Of a stretch of DNA of 64,000 nucleotides, positions 45,061 to 55,268 are shown piece by piece. The stretch is taken from the NCBI RefSeq assembly GCF_003576475.1, contig NZ_QWGR01000004.1:124001-188000 (forward strand). Direction: 5' to 3'. Position numbers and translations under genes: made by a program. Within the stretch, counting starts at the first letter, position 1; every line of letters begins with the position of its first letter. The DNA comes from Maribellus luteus. GTDB lineage: Bacteria > Bacteroidota > Bacteroidia > Bacteroidales > Prolixibacteraceae. The notes below the pieces were generated by a model, which made no database searches, had not been told where the DNA came from, and worked only from the letters and a program-made list of their open reading frames with translations.

Positions 45061-46876
45061 GTTCAGCTTTAAAGTAGGTAAAAATGACTTTTGCTTTTGA
45101 CTTTCCAATAACCTTAGCGATGGAATCCACGGATTGCTCTCTAATATTTTTTACTGATTTAAACGCCTTCAAAAGTTTTTCAGCCGTTTTCTCCCCTACC
45201 CCTTCTATCGTATTTAGTTCGGATCCAATAAAACTATTTGAACGTTTATTGCGGTGAAAAGTAATTCCAAAACGGTGAGCTTCGTCTCTTAATTGCTGGA
45301 TAATTTTTAATGTTTCGGAGTTCTTATTGATATAGACGGGAACAGAATCACCCGGAAAATAAATTTCTTCAAGTCGCTTTGCTATACCTATAATAGTTAT
45401 TTTTCCCCTTAAATTAAGCTTATCTAACGCGTTTACCGCAGATGAAAGCTGCCCTTTTCCGCCATCAATTACGATGAGTTGAGGCAAAGCCTTTTCTTCG
45501 TCCAACAGCCGTTTATAGCGACGATAAACCACTTCTTCCATCGAGGCGAAGTCATTGGGGCCTTCCACCGTTTTAATATTAAAATGACGGTATTCACGCT
45601 TTAGTGGTTTCGCATTTTTAAATACAACACATGCAGCTACAGGATGCGTTCCCTGCAAATTACTATTATCGAAACACTCTATTAACTCGGGTAATTGTTG
45701 CAATTGAAGATCCTTTTTAATAGTACTCAATATTCGATCGGTACGAATTTGCGGATTCTTCAATACGGTTTGCTTCTCTTTTTCAAGCCTGAAATACTTG
45801 GCATTTCTTACTGATAAGTCTAATAATTGCTTCTTATCACCCCTCTGCGGAACCTTAAACTCAACATTTTCCAATATTTGATCCAGTTTAAAAGGCACCA
45901 AAATCTCGCGGGCGTTACTAAATATCTTTTGTCGAATATCAACAATACCGGCCATTAAAAGCTCCTTTTTGGTTTCCTCAAGCCCCTTTTTTATTTCGAG
46001 GGTAAACGTTTGAATAATGGCACCTTTTATAATTTTAAGGTAATTAATGAAGGCATGTGTTTCGTTTTCATCAATAGAAAACACATCAACATCGGTAATA
46101 ACAGGAGAGACAACCGTAGAACGGCTCTGATATCTCTTTAACGAATCGTATTTTTCTTTGATTTTAACAGCCTCCTCAAACTTAAGTTGAGACGACATAT
46201 CGGCCATTAAAAGCTCCAGATGTTTGATTACTCCTGAAACATTTCCCTTCAAAATATCAGTAATGTCCCCTATTCCTTCATTGTATTTTTCTTCAGAAAT
46301 ATACCCTTCACAAGGCCCCAAACAGTTTCCAATGTGATATTCCAGGCAAACTTTAAACTTACCTGAGTCGATATTTTCTTTACTTAAATTATAGTTACAT
46401 GTACGCAATTTATACTCCGACTTAAACAAATCCAGTAGCGTTTGAACAGTATATATCGAAGTATATGGCCCAAAATACCGTGATCCGTCTCGAACTAAAT
46501 TACGGGTTTTGAAAACCCTAGGAAAGGGTTCATTTTTTATACAAATCCATGGGTAGCTTTTATCATCTTTTAAGCGAATATTATAACGAGGCTGATATTT
46601 CTTAATCAGGTTATTTTCCAGCAACAAGGCATCTTGCTCACTTTCAACAACCATATGCTTTATATCTACTATATTCCGAACAAGCAATGCAGTTTTACGA
46701 TGCTCGTGTTGCTTGGAAAAATATGAAGATACACGCTTTTTAAGATCTTTCGCCTTTCCAATATAAATGATGGTTCCGGAAGAATCAAAGAATTGATAAA
46801 TACCCGGCTGATGCGGCAGAACCGCAAGCAATTCTTTTAAACGATCAATATTACTATTTGAAGTTTTGTATTTCAA
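45047..46876 (-). CDS. uvrC: excinuclease ABC subunit C
   Basis: The 609-residue nuclease has an N-terminal GIY-YIG domain (QPGIYQFFDSSGTIIYIGKA), a UVR motif that contacts UvrB (about residues 205-240), a Cys cluster region near 150-175 (LRTCNYN, CLEYHIGNCLGPCEGY), an RNase H-like nuclease domain (VIDGGKGQLSSA) and C-terminal helix-hairpin-helices (NTIEGVGEKTAEKLLKAF). It makes both incisions in nucleotide excision repair. It starts 3 nt after apt and overlaps mnmA. Confidence 0.97.
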   Translation of the reverse strand: MKYKTSNSNIDRLKELLAVLPHQPGIYQFFDSSGTIIYIGKAKDLKKRVSSYFSKQHEHRKTALLVRNIVDIKHMVVESEQDALLLENNLIKKYQPRYNIRLKDDKSYPWICIKNEPFPRVFKTRNLVRDGSRYFGPYTSIYTVQTLLDLFKSEYKLRTCNYNLSKENIDSGKFKVCLEYHIGNCLGPCEGYISEEKYNEGIGDITDILKGNVSGVIKHLELLMADMSSQLKFEEAVKIKEKYDSLKRYQSRSTVVSPVITDVDVFSIDENETHAFINYLKIIKGAIIQTFTLEIKKGLEETKKELLMAGIVDIRQKIFSNAREILVPFKLDQILENVEFKVPQRGDKKQLLDLSVRNAKYFRLEKEKQTVLKNPQIRTDRILSTIKKDLQLQQLPELIECFDNSNLQGTHPVAACVVFKNAKPLKREYRHFNIKTVEGPNDFASMEEVVYRRYKRLLDEEKALPQLIVIDGGKGQLSSAVNALDKLNLRGKITIIGIAKRLEEIYFPGDSVPVYINKNSETLKIIQQLRDEAHRFGITFHRNKRSNSFIGSELNTIEGVGEKTAEKLLKAFKSVKNIREQSVDSIAKVIGKSKAKVIFTYFKAEHGSK

Positions 46877-46879
46877 CTA

Positions 46880-47401
46880 CTAGTTATATTTAACCAAAAC
46901 CTGCGTTTCGTAATCCCGCAACAACTGCTTATTAGGAGTATCTATAAACTCAAGATCGCAGATAAAACTAAAATAGATTTGTTTTACTCCACACTTTTGG
47001 GCCAATTTAAGAGCGGCTACAGCCGTTCCTCCTGTTGCCAGCAAATCATCATGAATCAAAACAATATCCTCATTAGACAGGGCATCAGCATGCATTTCCA
47101 CAACATCGCTCCCATACTCCAACTCATATGTTTCCTGTAAAATCTCGGACGGCAACTTACCCCGTTTACGTATGGGAACAAAACCAGCATTTAACTGATT
47201 CGCCACCGCCCCGCCAAAAACAAATCCGCGAGCTTCAAGGCCAACAACCTTGGTAATCCCTTTATCTTTAAAACCGTGATAAATACTTTCAGTCACATAC
47301 CTGACAGCATCCCTGTTTTTAAACAAGGTTGTGATATCTTTAAAACTTATCCCCTCTTTTGGGTAATCAGCAATCTCTCTTATTTCCTTCTTTAAATCCA
47401 T
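46880..47401 (-). CDS. apt: adenine phosphoribosyltransferase
   Basis: The 173-residue type I phosphoribosyltransferase has GISFKDITTLFKN and GLEARGFVFGGAVA in the hood and the PRPP loop VLIHDDLLATGGTAVAAL. It salvages adenine to AMP. It lies between mnmG (27-nt gap containing a parS site) and uvrC (3-nt gap) in the long minus-strand operon. Confidence 0.96.
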   Translation of the reverse strand: MDLKKEIREIADYPKEGISFKDITTLFKNRDAVRYVTESIYHGFKDKGITKVVGLEARGFVFGGAVANQLNAGFVPIRKRGKLPSEILQETYELEYGSDVVEMHADALSNEDIVLIHDDLLATGGTAVAALKLAQKCGVKQIYFSFICDLEFIDTPNKQLLRDYETQVLVKYN

Positions 47402-47412
47402 TTTAAGCTATT

Positions 47413-47428
47413 TGTTCCACGTGAAACG
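47413..47428. other. parS ParB binding site between apt and mnmG
   Basis: TGTTCCACGTGAAACG matches TGTTNCACGTGAAACA at all but the last position. It fills almost the whole 27-bp gap between mnmG and apt. It is the best of the three sites. Confidence 0.85.
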
Positions 47429-49309
47429 CTACCGACCCAACATAACCAAAAGGACGTTTATATCCGCCGGAGAAACTCCTGAGATTCTTTTAGCTTGTCC
47501 AATGGTCTTCGGTCTTATTTTATCTAATTTTAATCGTGCTTCGGTTGAAAGCGATTTTAATTCAAGATAATTAAACTTATCTTCAATAACTATATTGTCT
47601 AATTTGACAAATTTCTCTGCCAATTGTTTTTCCCGGTTAATATATCCTTCGTACTTAATGGCGATCTCAGCTCCTTCAATTATTTCGTTTTTTCTGTCTT
47701 CAGGCAAATCTCTGAGAAACGAATGAAACGGAGTAATGACGTCTACTAAATCAAATATTGAAATCTGAGGCCTCAAAATAATTTCATACAATTTCACCCC
47801 CTGCTTCAATTCGGAGGTACCCTTCTCTACCATTAAGTCATTAACAAACCTTGGTTTAACAGAAAAGTCCCTTGTGAAAGTGATAATACGGTTTATCCAG
47901 TCGTATTTCTCATCCAACAACCTGACTCGTTCATCACTGGCTAAACCTAATTCGTTGGATCGTCTCGTCAAACGAATATCAGCATTATCTTGTCTCAACA
48001 AAATTCGATACTCTGCTCTGCTGGTAAACATTCGGTAAGGTTCATCAACCCCTTTCGTCACAAGATCATCTATCAAAACGCCAATATACGCCTCGTCACG
48101 CCCTAAAACAAACTCATTCTTAGTACCTTGTGCTTTTAAATGGGCGTTAATCCCTGACATAATACCCTGAGCACCAGCCTCTTCGTATCCTGTAGTTCCG
48201 TTAATCTGACCAGCAAAATACAGATTGCTAACTAATTTGGTCTCAAGGGTGTGCTTAAGTTGTGTCGGATCAAAATAGTCGTATTCAATCGCGTAGCCTG
48301 GTCTAAAAATCTTTGCATTTTCAAGACCCGGTACCTTATTCAAAGCATTCAATTGAACATCCCAGGGAAGGGAGGAAGAAAAACCATTTAAATAATACTC
48401 GATTGTATTCTCCCCTTCCGGCTCCAAAAACAACTGATGTTGTTGCTTTTCCGCAAATGTTACAAGCTTTGACTCAATACTGGGACAATACCGGGGACCA
48501 GCACCTTGAATGGTACCGTCAAACATCGGCGACAGTTCGAACCCCTTTTCAAGCTCGCCATGAACGTCAGGGCTAGTATAGGTAATCCAACAGGACCGCT
48601 GCTTTAAAGCCGATTTAGCTTCAGGCAAATACGAAAACTTAAAGTATCCCTCATCACCTTTTTGCTCGGTTAGCTTACTAAAATTAATAGTCCTTCCGTC
48701 AATTCTTACTGGAGTTCCGGTTTTAAGACGCCCGGTTTTAAAACCGTGCTCAAACAACTGTTCGGTAATATTATACGAGGCAGACTCTCCTATCCTTCCA
48801 CCTTGCATCTTTGACGCCCCGATGTGCATAAGGCCATTAAGAAAGGTTCCATTGGTAAGTATGACTGTTTCAGATTGAAACTCAATACCAATCTTGGTTC
48901 GAACACCAGTAACCTTCTTATTGTCAATAAGTAAACCCACAACCGCATCTTGCCAAAGATCCAGATTATCAATGCTTTCCAACACATTTCGCCATTCTTC
49001 TACAAAACGAAAACGATCGTTCTGTGCGCGTGGACTCCACATAGCCGGTCCTTTGGAGCGATTCAGCATTCTGAACTGTATGGTAGTTTTATCGGTAATA
49101 ATACCTGAATAACCACCTAAGGCATCAATTTCACGAACAATTTGTCCTTTTGCTATTCCACCCATGGCTGGATTACAGGACATTTGACCGTATTTAGTCA
49201 TGTCCATAGTAATCAGCAAGGTTTTAGAACCTAAATTTGCAGCAGCAGCGGCGGCTTCGCAACCTGCGTGGCCCCCTCCTACTACAATAACATCGTATTT
49301 TGGTATCAT
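47429..49309 (-). CDS. mnmG: tRNA uridine-5-carboxymethylaminomethyl modification enzyme MnmG (GidA)
   Basis: The 626-residue flavoprotein has the FAD motif [19 protein letters not shown], the [13 protein letters not shown] signature with its redox Cys, [11 protein letters not shown], and the C-terminal tRNA-binding domain ([17 protein letters not shown]). With MnmE it forms the cmnm5 group on U34. Its start overlaps the ybeY stop by 4 nt. The parS site lies directly after its stop codon. Confidence 0.97.
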   Translation of the reverse strand: MIPKYDVIVVGGGHAGCEAAAAAANLGSKTLLITMDMTKYGQMSCNPAMGGIAKGQIVREIDALGGYSGIITDKTTIQFRMLNRSKGPAMWSPRAQNDRFRFVEEWRNVLESIDNLDLWQDAVVGLLIDNKKVTGVRTKIGIEFQSETVILTNGTFLNGLMHIGASKMQGGRIGESASYNITEQLFEHGFKTGRLKTGTPVRIDGRTINFSKLTEQKGDEGYFKFSYLPEAKSALKQRSCWITYTSPDVHGELEKGFELSPMFDGTIQGAGPRYCPSIESKLVTFAEKQQHQLFLEPEGENTIEYYLNGFSSSLPWDVQLNALNKVPGLENAKIFRPGYAIEYDYFDPTQLKHTLETKLVSNLYFAGQINGTTGYEEAGAQGIMSGINAHLKAQGTKNEFVLGRDEAYIGVLIDDLVTKGVDEPYRMFTSRAEYRILLRQDNADIRLTRRSNELGLASDERVRLLDEKYDWINRIITFTRDFSVKPRFVNDLMVEKGTSELKQGVKLYEIILRPQISIFDLVDVITPFHSFLRDLPEDRKNEIIEGAEIAIKYEGYINREKQLAEKFVKLDNIVIEDKFNYLELKSLSTEARLKLDKIRPKTIGQAKRISGVSPADINVLLVMLGR

Positions 49310-49743
49310 TTTTCCAACCCCTTAAAATCAACTTCACTCAAATAAAAATCTTCTTTGCTCCGCATTACAACCTTTTCATCTTCTGTTTTATCCTTATAAC
49401 CCACCAAATGCAGGGTTCCGTGAAAAACGACCCTGTAAAGCTCCTTTAAGAGCGTTGAATCGAATTGCACAGCGTTGTCCTTCACCCGGTCTACACTAAT
49501 AAAAAGATCGCCGGAAATAATGTCTCCTTCCACATAATCGAAGGTGATTATATCCGTATAATAATCGTGATTCAGATACTCTTTGTTCATTTCAAGCAGA
49601 TACTCATCCGAACAAAAAATTACCGTAATATCACCTACTTCTTTTAACTCTTTTTTAATCAAAGATTTAAGTTGCAAATTTAAAATATTTTCGTGAATTG
49701 AAATTGGATCAATGTCTTCGAAGTAAAACTCGACTGAATTCAT
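49306..49743 (-). CDS. ybeY: rRNA maturation endoribonuclease YbeY
   Basis: A 145-residue metal-dependent RNase of 16S rRNA maturation and ribosome quality control. The metal motif reads [16 protein letters not shown]: two His are conserved, but the third ligand position holds Asp (GYKD) where E. coli has His (GYDH). The ATG at 49743 ([12 protein letters not shown]) was chosen over one two codons upstream; it makes a TAATG overlap with the HATPase gene. Confidence 0.92.
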   Translation of the reverse strand: MNSVEFYFEDIDPISIHENILNLQLKSLIKKELKEVGDITVIFCSDEYLLEMNKEYLNHDYYTDIITFDYVEGDIISGDLFISVDRVKDNAVQFDSTLLKELYRVVFHGTLHLVGYKDKTEDEKVVMRSKEDFYLSEVDFKGLEK

Positions 49744-50150
49744 TAACATAGAATTTTAAATTGGAGGCTGTTTCCTCTCTTATTGAACTCAACGGAATTG
49801 GACAAGGTTTTTATAATATGAATGCCTCTTCCTGATTCTTTTTTGATATTTTCTACTGACGTTGGATCAGGAACTTCTTCTAAATCAAAACCTTCCCCTT
49901 CATCGGTTACACTTATAACCAGACTGTGCGTTAAACAATCAACTTTCACTTTTATTTCTTTGTGAAGCACGTTCTTATTTCCATGTACAATTGAATTAAC
50001 AATGGCTTCTGACAAACACAGTAAACTTTTATTAAAACAACTTTCGGGCAACATATGGGCGGTAAAAATCTCCCTTAAGAATATTTCTACCCTTTTTAGC
50101 TCGGTTTGCGAAGATTTAATCACTAATATGTAGCGAGGTGGTTCTATCAC
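49743..50150 (-). CDS. RsbW-like histidine-kinase-type ATPase domain protein
   Basis: The 135-residue single HATPase_c domain has N box SEAIVNSIVHGN, G1 box DEGEGFD and G2 box GRGIHII. This is the anti-sigma-factor kinase layout (RsbW/SpoIIAB). No anti-anti-sigma or sigma gene is nearby; in Bacteroidota this gene is commonly embedded with ybeY and mnmG, so its partner is encoded elsewhere. It overlaps the DUF4175 stop by 4 nt and ybeY by one base, implying tight translational coupling. Confidence 0.88.
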   Translation of the reverse strand: MIEPPRYILVIKSSQTELKRVEIFLREIFTAHMLPESCFNKSLLCLSEAIVNSIVHGNKNVLHKEIKVKVDCLTHSLVISVTDEGEGFDLEEVPDPTSVENIKKESGRGIHIIKTLSNSVEFNKRGNSLQFKILC

Positions 50151-53100
50151 TGGTTGCTCTTGATATTGTTCAAATATTGCTTGTATTTACTGTTATAAAA
50201 GTTGTTCAATTTATGAGAATTCTTGTTTAAATATTCAATTGAGTAGTTTTCTTTTTCTTTATACTCAAAAAATTTAACGGGGTTACTATAAAACTCATCA
50301 GCACTTTCCGATTCTCTCTTCTCTTCAAACTCCCGTTCCATTTCAGCCTTTTCCGCTTCCAGTAAACGAGTCGTTATCAAATTTTGCCTTTTTATTGTTT
50401 GTGCATTGATCGATTTATTCATCAACTCTTTTCTATTCTCTTCCAGCATTTTATCGATTTGTTGCAATGTATTTCGTGCGCCACTTCCCACACTTCCGTT
50501 ATTCATCATTTCCCGGATCATTTGCTGCATCATTTCGTGCTGCATCAAACTTTCTCCCAATTGTTGATTCATTCCCTGGCTACCACCTTCTTTCATCTGC
50601 TGAATCATATTCTCCAGCTGTTTCTTTAAGCTTTCGGACGACTGTTTCAGATCCTGCATTCCACTGCCATTTCCACCGGGGTTTTCACATTGCTGATCAC
50701 CAGGTTGTGCATTGGCCTGTTGTTTTTCCATCTGCTCCAATACCTCGTTCAGCAATAAAGCCAGGTTATTGGCAGCTGTAATAACAAATTGCTGACTTCC
50801 TCTCGCCTGCGGAAACAATGCTTCTTCCATCTCAGAAGAGGCTTTGTTAAGGTTGATCTCCAGCGAAACAAGTTCGTTGTTAATAGTACTTGTAATCTGC
50901 GGAGTACGCATCGCCAGTGCATAAAGCGAATCCTTTACAATGTTGCTCTGATCTTTAATCCTTTTTTGATGGAGGTTGAGTTGAACCAACTGCGGATCTT
51001 TGGCATCAACACCCGAAAGTCCGTTTAAAATATCTTCCTGGCTAAAACTTATATAAATCAGGTTGCTAAGAATTTGCCTCAGGTTCTGCATGTTCTCCAT
51101 ATTTTGCTCCTGGCTGTTCATATCCAGCATTTGCTGCATTCCGAAGGCCATATTTTTCATCTTCTCAGATGTCTCCTTCATACTTGAACCCGACTTCTTT
51201 CTGTTCTTTTGCTCCAGATTTTCCTTACTTTTTTCAATGCTTTCATCTACGTTTTTAAAATCTTCATCAAACTCGTCGAACATCATCGGCTTTGCGAGTT
51301 CTTCATTCATTTTCAAAGCATCTTTTATTTGATTTTGAAGATCTTCCAACGCTTTTTCGTGCTCTTCAACAGCCTCTTTAGCCTGTTCAAAATTCTTTTC
51401 TTCCAGTATCTCTTCCGCCATCTTTTCTTCTTCACCTGCCATTTCTTCAATCCGATCGATTACATCCTGTAACTTTTGCTCAATTTTCATTTTCTTAAGC
51501 ATTTCCAGGTTCCGGTCCAGTTGTTTTTGAAGATCATCAAACGACATGTCCATATTCTTGCTCAACTGGTTTAGTTTTTTACTGTCGAACTCTTCAGCCA
51601 GCTTATTAAACTCTTCCATGAGTTTTTTTAACTCATCGGTAAAAACTTCATCGAGCAACTCTTCTATTTGCTTTTGCTTTTCAAGAATATCGGTATTCGG
51701 TTTATCGAATGAATTCAGGTAATTATTAAGATTCTCGTTGCTTTGCTTTACCTGATCGTATAACTTTTCAAGTTGATTCTGTTTTTGAACAATGTCGTTA
51801 ACCATTTGCGATTTCTCCCAGTCAGAAACAGAAGTATCCATGTTTTTAAACTGAAGATTCTTAAGATCCTGCTGAATTTCATTGGCCAACTTTTGACTCT
51901 TATTCAGCATATCTTCAAGCGTTTCAAACTGTTCCTTGTCGAAAACCTGCAATTCCTGCTGATTCGGAAAATGAAAAGTAAAACTTTTAGAAGTAGTTGT
52001 CTTATAACGATTTACCGCATCGTTATCGCTTACCGAAAAGTAATAAGAAATAATACCTTCTTTGTCGGGCACATCATTGAAATCATAACTGAAATAGAAA
52101 TCCTGATCTGTTAAATTCCTGACAATTGGAATTACAACACTTGAATCGGCATTATCAACATTGTAATGAAAACGAAGGGAAGAAAATCCATAATCGTCGC
52201 CAATTACTCCTTTGTAAAAAAAGCGTGTGATATGCGTTGAATCCTGCATCTGAACCACATCTATTTCCGGATATAAATCAGGAATCACTTCTATCGAATA
52301 GGAAAGAGCCAGCTCCGGTTCGGTTACTCTATTCTGTATAAACACGTTGTAAGCCGAAGATTTGTAAAAGTTTCTTTCTAGCACAAATCCTTCGTCGCTT
52401 TTTTGGGCACTAATCCGGAGCGAATCGTCTAAAATAATGTACAACGAATCCACATCCATTCCGTTAAAAAGCCATTTTACACGGGTTCCGTTTGGTACCT
52501 GTAAATCACCCATGTTATCAAAAACCTGGCTTTTTAAAGCTGTATAAGCAGGAGGTGTTACTTCGGTTTTAAAACTGTTAATACCTGGTTTGGGAAGTAA
52601 CTGTAATTGGTATGTATCCGATTTGTATTTCAAATCGGTAAAATAGAAACGAACCGGGTTGATCACCGAAGCCATTTCAAATTCGTACTCCCCTTCTGCT
52701 CCCGTTTTCATTAAATAGTTGTTACCATCTATATTAATGTATACGATTTGCGGAATTTCATTTCCTTCGGCAGTAACCTTTATAGTAAAAGCATCTCCTT
52801 TCTTTGCCCTCAACTCTTCATTCTGCAAATAAAAGGTAAAAGGAGCCGGCTTTATAAACGTTTCGTTGTAATGGATGATCCGGTGTGCTGATTCAGTAAA
52901 AATATTCTTGTTAATAACCAACAAACCTAAAGCGATACCAGCACTAATAAACAGATATACAGCAACTAAGCGTATATTTTTAAAACTAACCGCCTCGTTA
53001 AAATCAAAAACCTTTAGTTCGTTGATCTTCTGATCGATACTCGCCAATAAAAGATCGTTGGAAACGTCAGCGCTTTTATATTCTGATAATTCAATTATAT

Positions 53101-53431
53101 TCAACAATTTATCCTGAATGCCCGAGAAATGATTCTGAATTAGCTGTGAAGTTGATTTTAAATTCAGCGGCTTTAGAATGTGCACCAGACGCAACAACGG
53201 AATCCCTACAAAACTAACAAGTAGTAAAACCGCAAAAACAATAAAACCGTAAAACACTGTTTTTCTGGCATCTGAAGAAAGGTAACCAACATATTCAATC
53301 AGCGAAAAGGATGTGAATAACACAATTAAAACCACTGCGCTTACTACTAAACCCTTAATTAACTGGTACGAATAGTACTTAAGTTGAAAGGTATTTAGTT
53401 TATGAACAAGTATGTCGAAACTTTTCGTCAT
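50147..53431 (-). CDS. DUF4175 family membrane-anchored coiled-coil protein
   Basis: The 1094-residue protein has two N-terminal helices (about 27-48 and 60-82) and a third at about 150-170. A periplasmic beta-rich region follows (about 190-500, with YFTDLKYKSDTYQL and YYFSVSDNDAVNRYKT). A very long Glu/Lys/Gln/Met-rich coiled coil (about 505-1000) then leads to a basic tail. The layout fits the Bacteroidota DUF4175 family, of unknown function. It is the first gene of the seven-gene operon ending with mnmA. An envelope-spanning or scaffold role is inference. Confidence 0.85.
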   Translation of the reverse strand: MTKSFDILVHKLNTFQLKYYSYQLIKGLVVSAVVLIVLFTSFSLIEYVGYLSSDARKTVFYGFIVFAVLLLVSFVGIPLLRLVHILKPLNLKSTSQLIQNHFSGIQDKLLNIIELSEYKSADVSNDLLLASIDQKINELKVFDFNEAVSFKNIRLVAVYLFISAGIALGLLVINKNIFTESAHRIIHYNETFIKPAPFTFYLQNEELRAKKGDAFTIKVTAEGNEIPQIVYINIDGNNYLMKTGAEGEYEFEMASVINPVRFYFTDLKYKSDTYQLQLLPKPGINSFKTEVTPPAYTALKSQVFDNMGDLQVPNGTRVKWLFNGMDVDSLYIILDDSLRISAQKSDEGFVLERNFYKSSAYNVFIQNRVTEPELALSYSIEVIPDLYPEIDVVQMQDSTHITRFFYKGVIGDDYGFSSLRFHYNVDNADSSVVIPIVRNLTDQDFYFSYDFNDVPDKEGIISYYFSVSDNDAVNRYKTTTSKSFTFHFPNQQELQVFDKEQFETLEDMLNKSQKLANEIQQDLKNLQFKNMDTSVSDWEKSQMVNDIVQKQNQLEKLYDQVKQSNENLNNYLNSFDKPNTDILEKQKQIEELLDEVFTDELKKLMEEFNKLAEEFDSKKLNQLSKNMDMSFDDLQKQLDRNLEMLKKMKIEQKLQDVIDRIEEMAGEEEKMAEEILEEKNFEQAKEAVEEHEKALEDLQNQIKDALKMNEELAKPMMFDEFDEDFKNVDESIEKSKENLEQKNRKKSGSSMKETSEKMKNMAFGMQQMLDMNSQEQNMENMQNLRQILSNLIYISFSQEDILNGLSGVDAKDPQLVQLNLHQKRIKDQSNIVKDSLYALAMRTPQITSTINNELVSLEINLNKASSEMEEALFPQARGSQQFVITAANNLALLLNEVLEQMEKQQANAQPGDQQCENPGGNGSGMQDLKQSSESLKKQLENMIQQMKEGGSQGMNQQLGESLMQHEMMQQMIREMMNNGSVGSGARNTLQQIDKMLEENRKELMNKSINAQTIKRQNLITTRLLEAEKAEMEREFEEKRESESADEFYSNPVKFFEYKEKENYSIEYLNKNSHKLNNFYNSKYKQYLNNIKSNQ

Positions 53432-53500
53432 TTAATTATTTTTCAGGCCCTTGCAAAATAGCTCAATTGTTAACAAAGTGTGTGTTTTTTGCTCACAAAA

Positions 53501-53508
53501 CAAAAATA
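53501..53508 (-). promoter_or_regulatory. possible -7 promoter box of the DUF4175 operon
   Basis: On the minus strand the box reads TATTTTTG, an exact TAnnTTTG match, about 70 nt before the DUF4175 start. No clear -33 element was seen. Confidence 0.4.
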
Positions 53509-53823
53509 ATCTTTTCATTTAATATTTGGTTTATCCGCAAATTTCTACATATAACAACGAGCACAAAAAAGAATTGTTAGAAGCGTGAAAATTTAAGGTG
53601 AATATTTCAACATTATTTGCACTGGTTAATATCCTTCTTTTCTTTCTACATCGCGCTATTAACAATTGTTTATAACAACAGAAAGGGGATTAGATTATAG
53701 CGTCTTACTACTTCTCAAACCTGTTTAAAACCCCTTAAAAATTCCGTTAACAGTGTCTTCATAAAAACTAAGAAATACTAATTAACACTTACCAACAGGT
53801 TATAATAAACACCATTAGTTTTT

Positions 53824-53831
53824 TATATTTG
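53824..53831 (+). promoter_or_regulatory. promoter -7 box of the receiver-domain gene
   Basis: TATATTTG is an exact TAnnTTTG match, 29 nt before the TTG start codon. Confidence 0.5.
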
Positions 53832-53860
53832 TTATCAATATTAATATTAATACGGAAAGC

Positions 53861-54232
53861 TTGGACATTCTATTAGTTGAAGACAATGTACTGAACCAGA
53901 AAATCGTTTCTTTTAACCTGAAGAAATACAATTTCACGGTTACTGCTGTAACAAACGGACAGGATGCCATAGAGGCGGTGAAGAGTAATAATTACCGGCT
54001 TATTTTAATGGATCTGATGTTACCGGGCATGAACGGCTACGAAATTACCGGTGAAATTAGAAAATACGAAACAGAAAAAGGCGTTGAAAATCAGGTTCCT
54101 ATAATTGCTATTACCGCTAATACCCTGGATAACGACCGGGAAAAATGTTTTGAAGCCGGTATGAATGAATACCTTTCGAAACCTTTTACGGCAGAGCAAC
54201 TATTAGAGAAAGTGATGCACTTTTTAGCTTAA
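53861..54232 (+). CDS. stand-alone response regulator receiver protein
   Basis: The 123-residue single REC domain starts at TTG and has no output domain. The acidic pair is in LLVEDN, the phospho-acceptor Asp in LILMDLMLPGMNGYE, the Thr switch in IAITANT and the Lys in YLSKPF. The sequence resembles receivers detached from hybrid kinases. It lies 10 nt before ruvB and is probably cotranscribed with it. A phosphorelay partner is not in the window. Confidence 0.9.
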   Translation: MDILLVEDNVLNQKIVSFNLKKYNFTVTAVTNGQDAIEAVKSNNYRLILMDLMLPGMNGYEITGEIRKYETEKGVENQVPIIAITANTLDNDREKCFEAGMNEYLSKPFTAEQLLEKVMHFLA

Positions 54233-54242
54233 TTGTTAATAA

Positions 54243-55268
54243 ATGGAAGAAGATAATCTGGACATTCGGGGAGGCTCATACACGGAGACGGAAAGAGAGC
54301 TGGATAAAAAATTACGGCCACTTCAGTTCAGTGATTTCAAAGGACAGAAACAAATTGTTGAGAACCTTGAAATATTTGTAAAAGCGGCTAAAATGAGGGG
54401 GGAAGCCCTGGACCATGTTTTATTGCACGGTCCACCGGGATTGGGAAAAACCACCTTATCAAATATTATTGCCAACGAACTGGGCGTAGGTTTTAAAATT
54501 ACTTCCGGTCCGGTGCTGGATAAACCCGGCGATTTAGCGGGTTTATTAACCAACCTGGAAGAGAGCGATGTGTTGTTTATCGACGAGATTCATCGTTTGT
54601 CGCCCATTGTGGAAGAATACCTGTATTCGGCCATGGAAGACTTTCGGATTGATATAATGATCGACAAGGGACCCAGTGCAAGATCGGTACAGCTCGAATT
54701 AAGCCCTTTTACGCTAATTGGAGCCACAACCCGCTCCGGACTGTTAACTTCTCCATTGCGGGCCCGTTTTGGCATTAAATCGCACCTGGAGTACTACGAC
54801 GCGGATGTATTGACTTTAATTGTTAAACGCTCGGCCGGTATTTTGAATGTGGCGATCACCGAAGATGCTGCCCGTGAAATTGCACTGAGAAGTCGTGGCA
54901 CACCGCGTATCGTCAATTCATTGCTTCGGAGAGTACGCGATTTTGCACAGGTAAAAGGAGATGGAAACATTGAAATAGAAATTACGCGTCATGCGCTGGC
55001 AGCCATGAACATCGATAAGTATGGTTTGGATGAAATGGATAACCGTATTTTGTCTTCCATCATCGACAAATTCAAAGGCGGACCGGTGGGAATAACCACG
55101 ATTGCCACTGCAGTTGGTGAAGATGCCGGTACAATCGAAGAAGTTTACGAACCCTTCTTAATCAAAGAAGGATTTATTAAACGGACTCCCCGCGGAAGAG
55201 AAGTTACCGAATTGGCCTACAAACATTTGGGTAAAGTAAAATACGGCGACTCCCCTACTCTATTTTGA
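54243..55268 (+). CDS. ruvB: Holliday junction branch migration ATPase RuvB
   Basis: The 341-residue AAA+ protein has Walker [11 protein letters not shown], Walker [12 protein letters not shown], sensor 1 LIGATTRSG, the Arg finger after SPLRARFGI and a winged-helix end ([17 protein letters not shown]). It drives branch migration with RuvA and RuvC. Its stop overlaps the convergent glutaminyl cyclase stop by 9 nt. Confidence 0.98.
   Translation: MEEDNLDIRGGSYTETERELDKKLRPLQFSDFKGQKQIVENLEIFVKAAKMRGEALDHVLLHGPPGLGKTTLSNIIANELGVGFKITSGPVLDKPGDLAGLLTNLEESDVLFIDEIHRLSPIVEEYLYSAMEDFRIDIMIDKGPSARSVQLELSPFTLIGATTRSGLLTSPLRARFGIKSHLEYYDADVLTLIVKRSAGILNVAITEDAAREIALRSRGTPRIVNSLLRRVRDFAQVKGDGNIEIEITRHALAAMNIDKYGLDEMDNRILSSIIDKFKGGPVGITTIATAVGEDAGTIEEVYEPFLIKEGFIKRTPRGREVTELAYKHLGKVKYGDSPTLF

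Larger units (their letters stand above)
53432..53860. other. 429-bp divergent intergenic region
   Basis: AT-rich DNA between the long minus-strand operon and the receiver-domain gene. It holds one promoter box for each direction (53501-53508 minus, 53824-53831 plus). No gene or stable structure was recognised in the middle ~300 bp. Confidence 0.5.
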
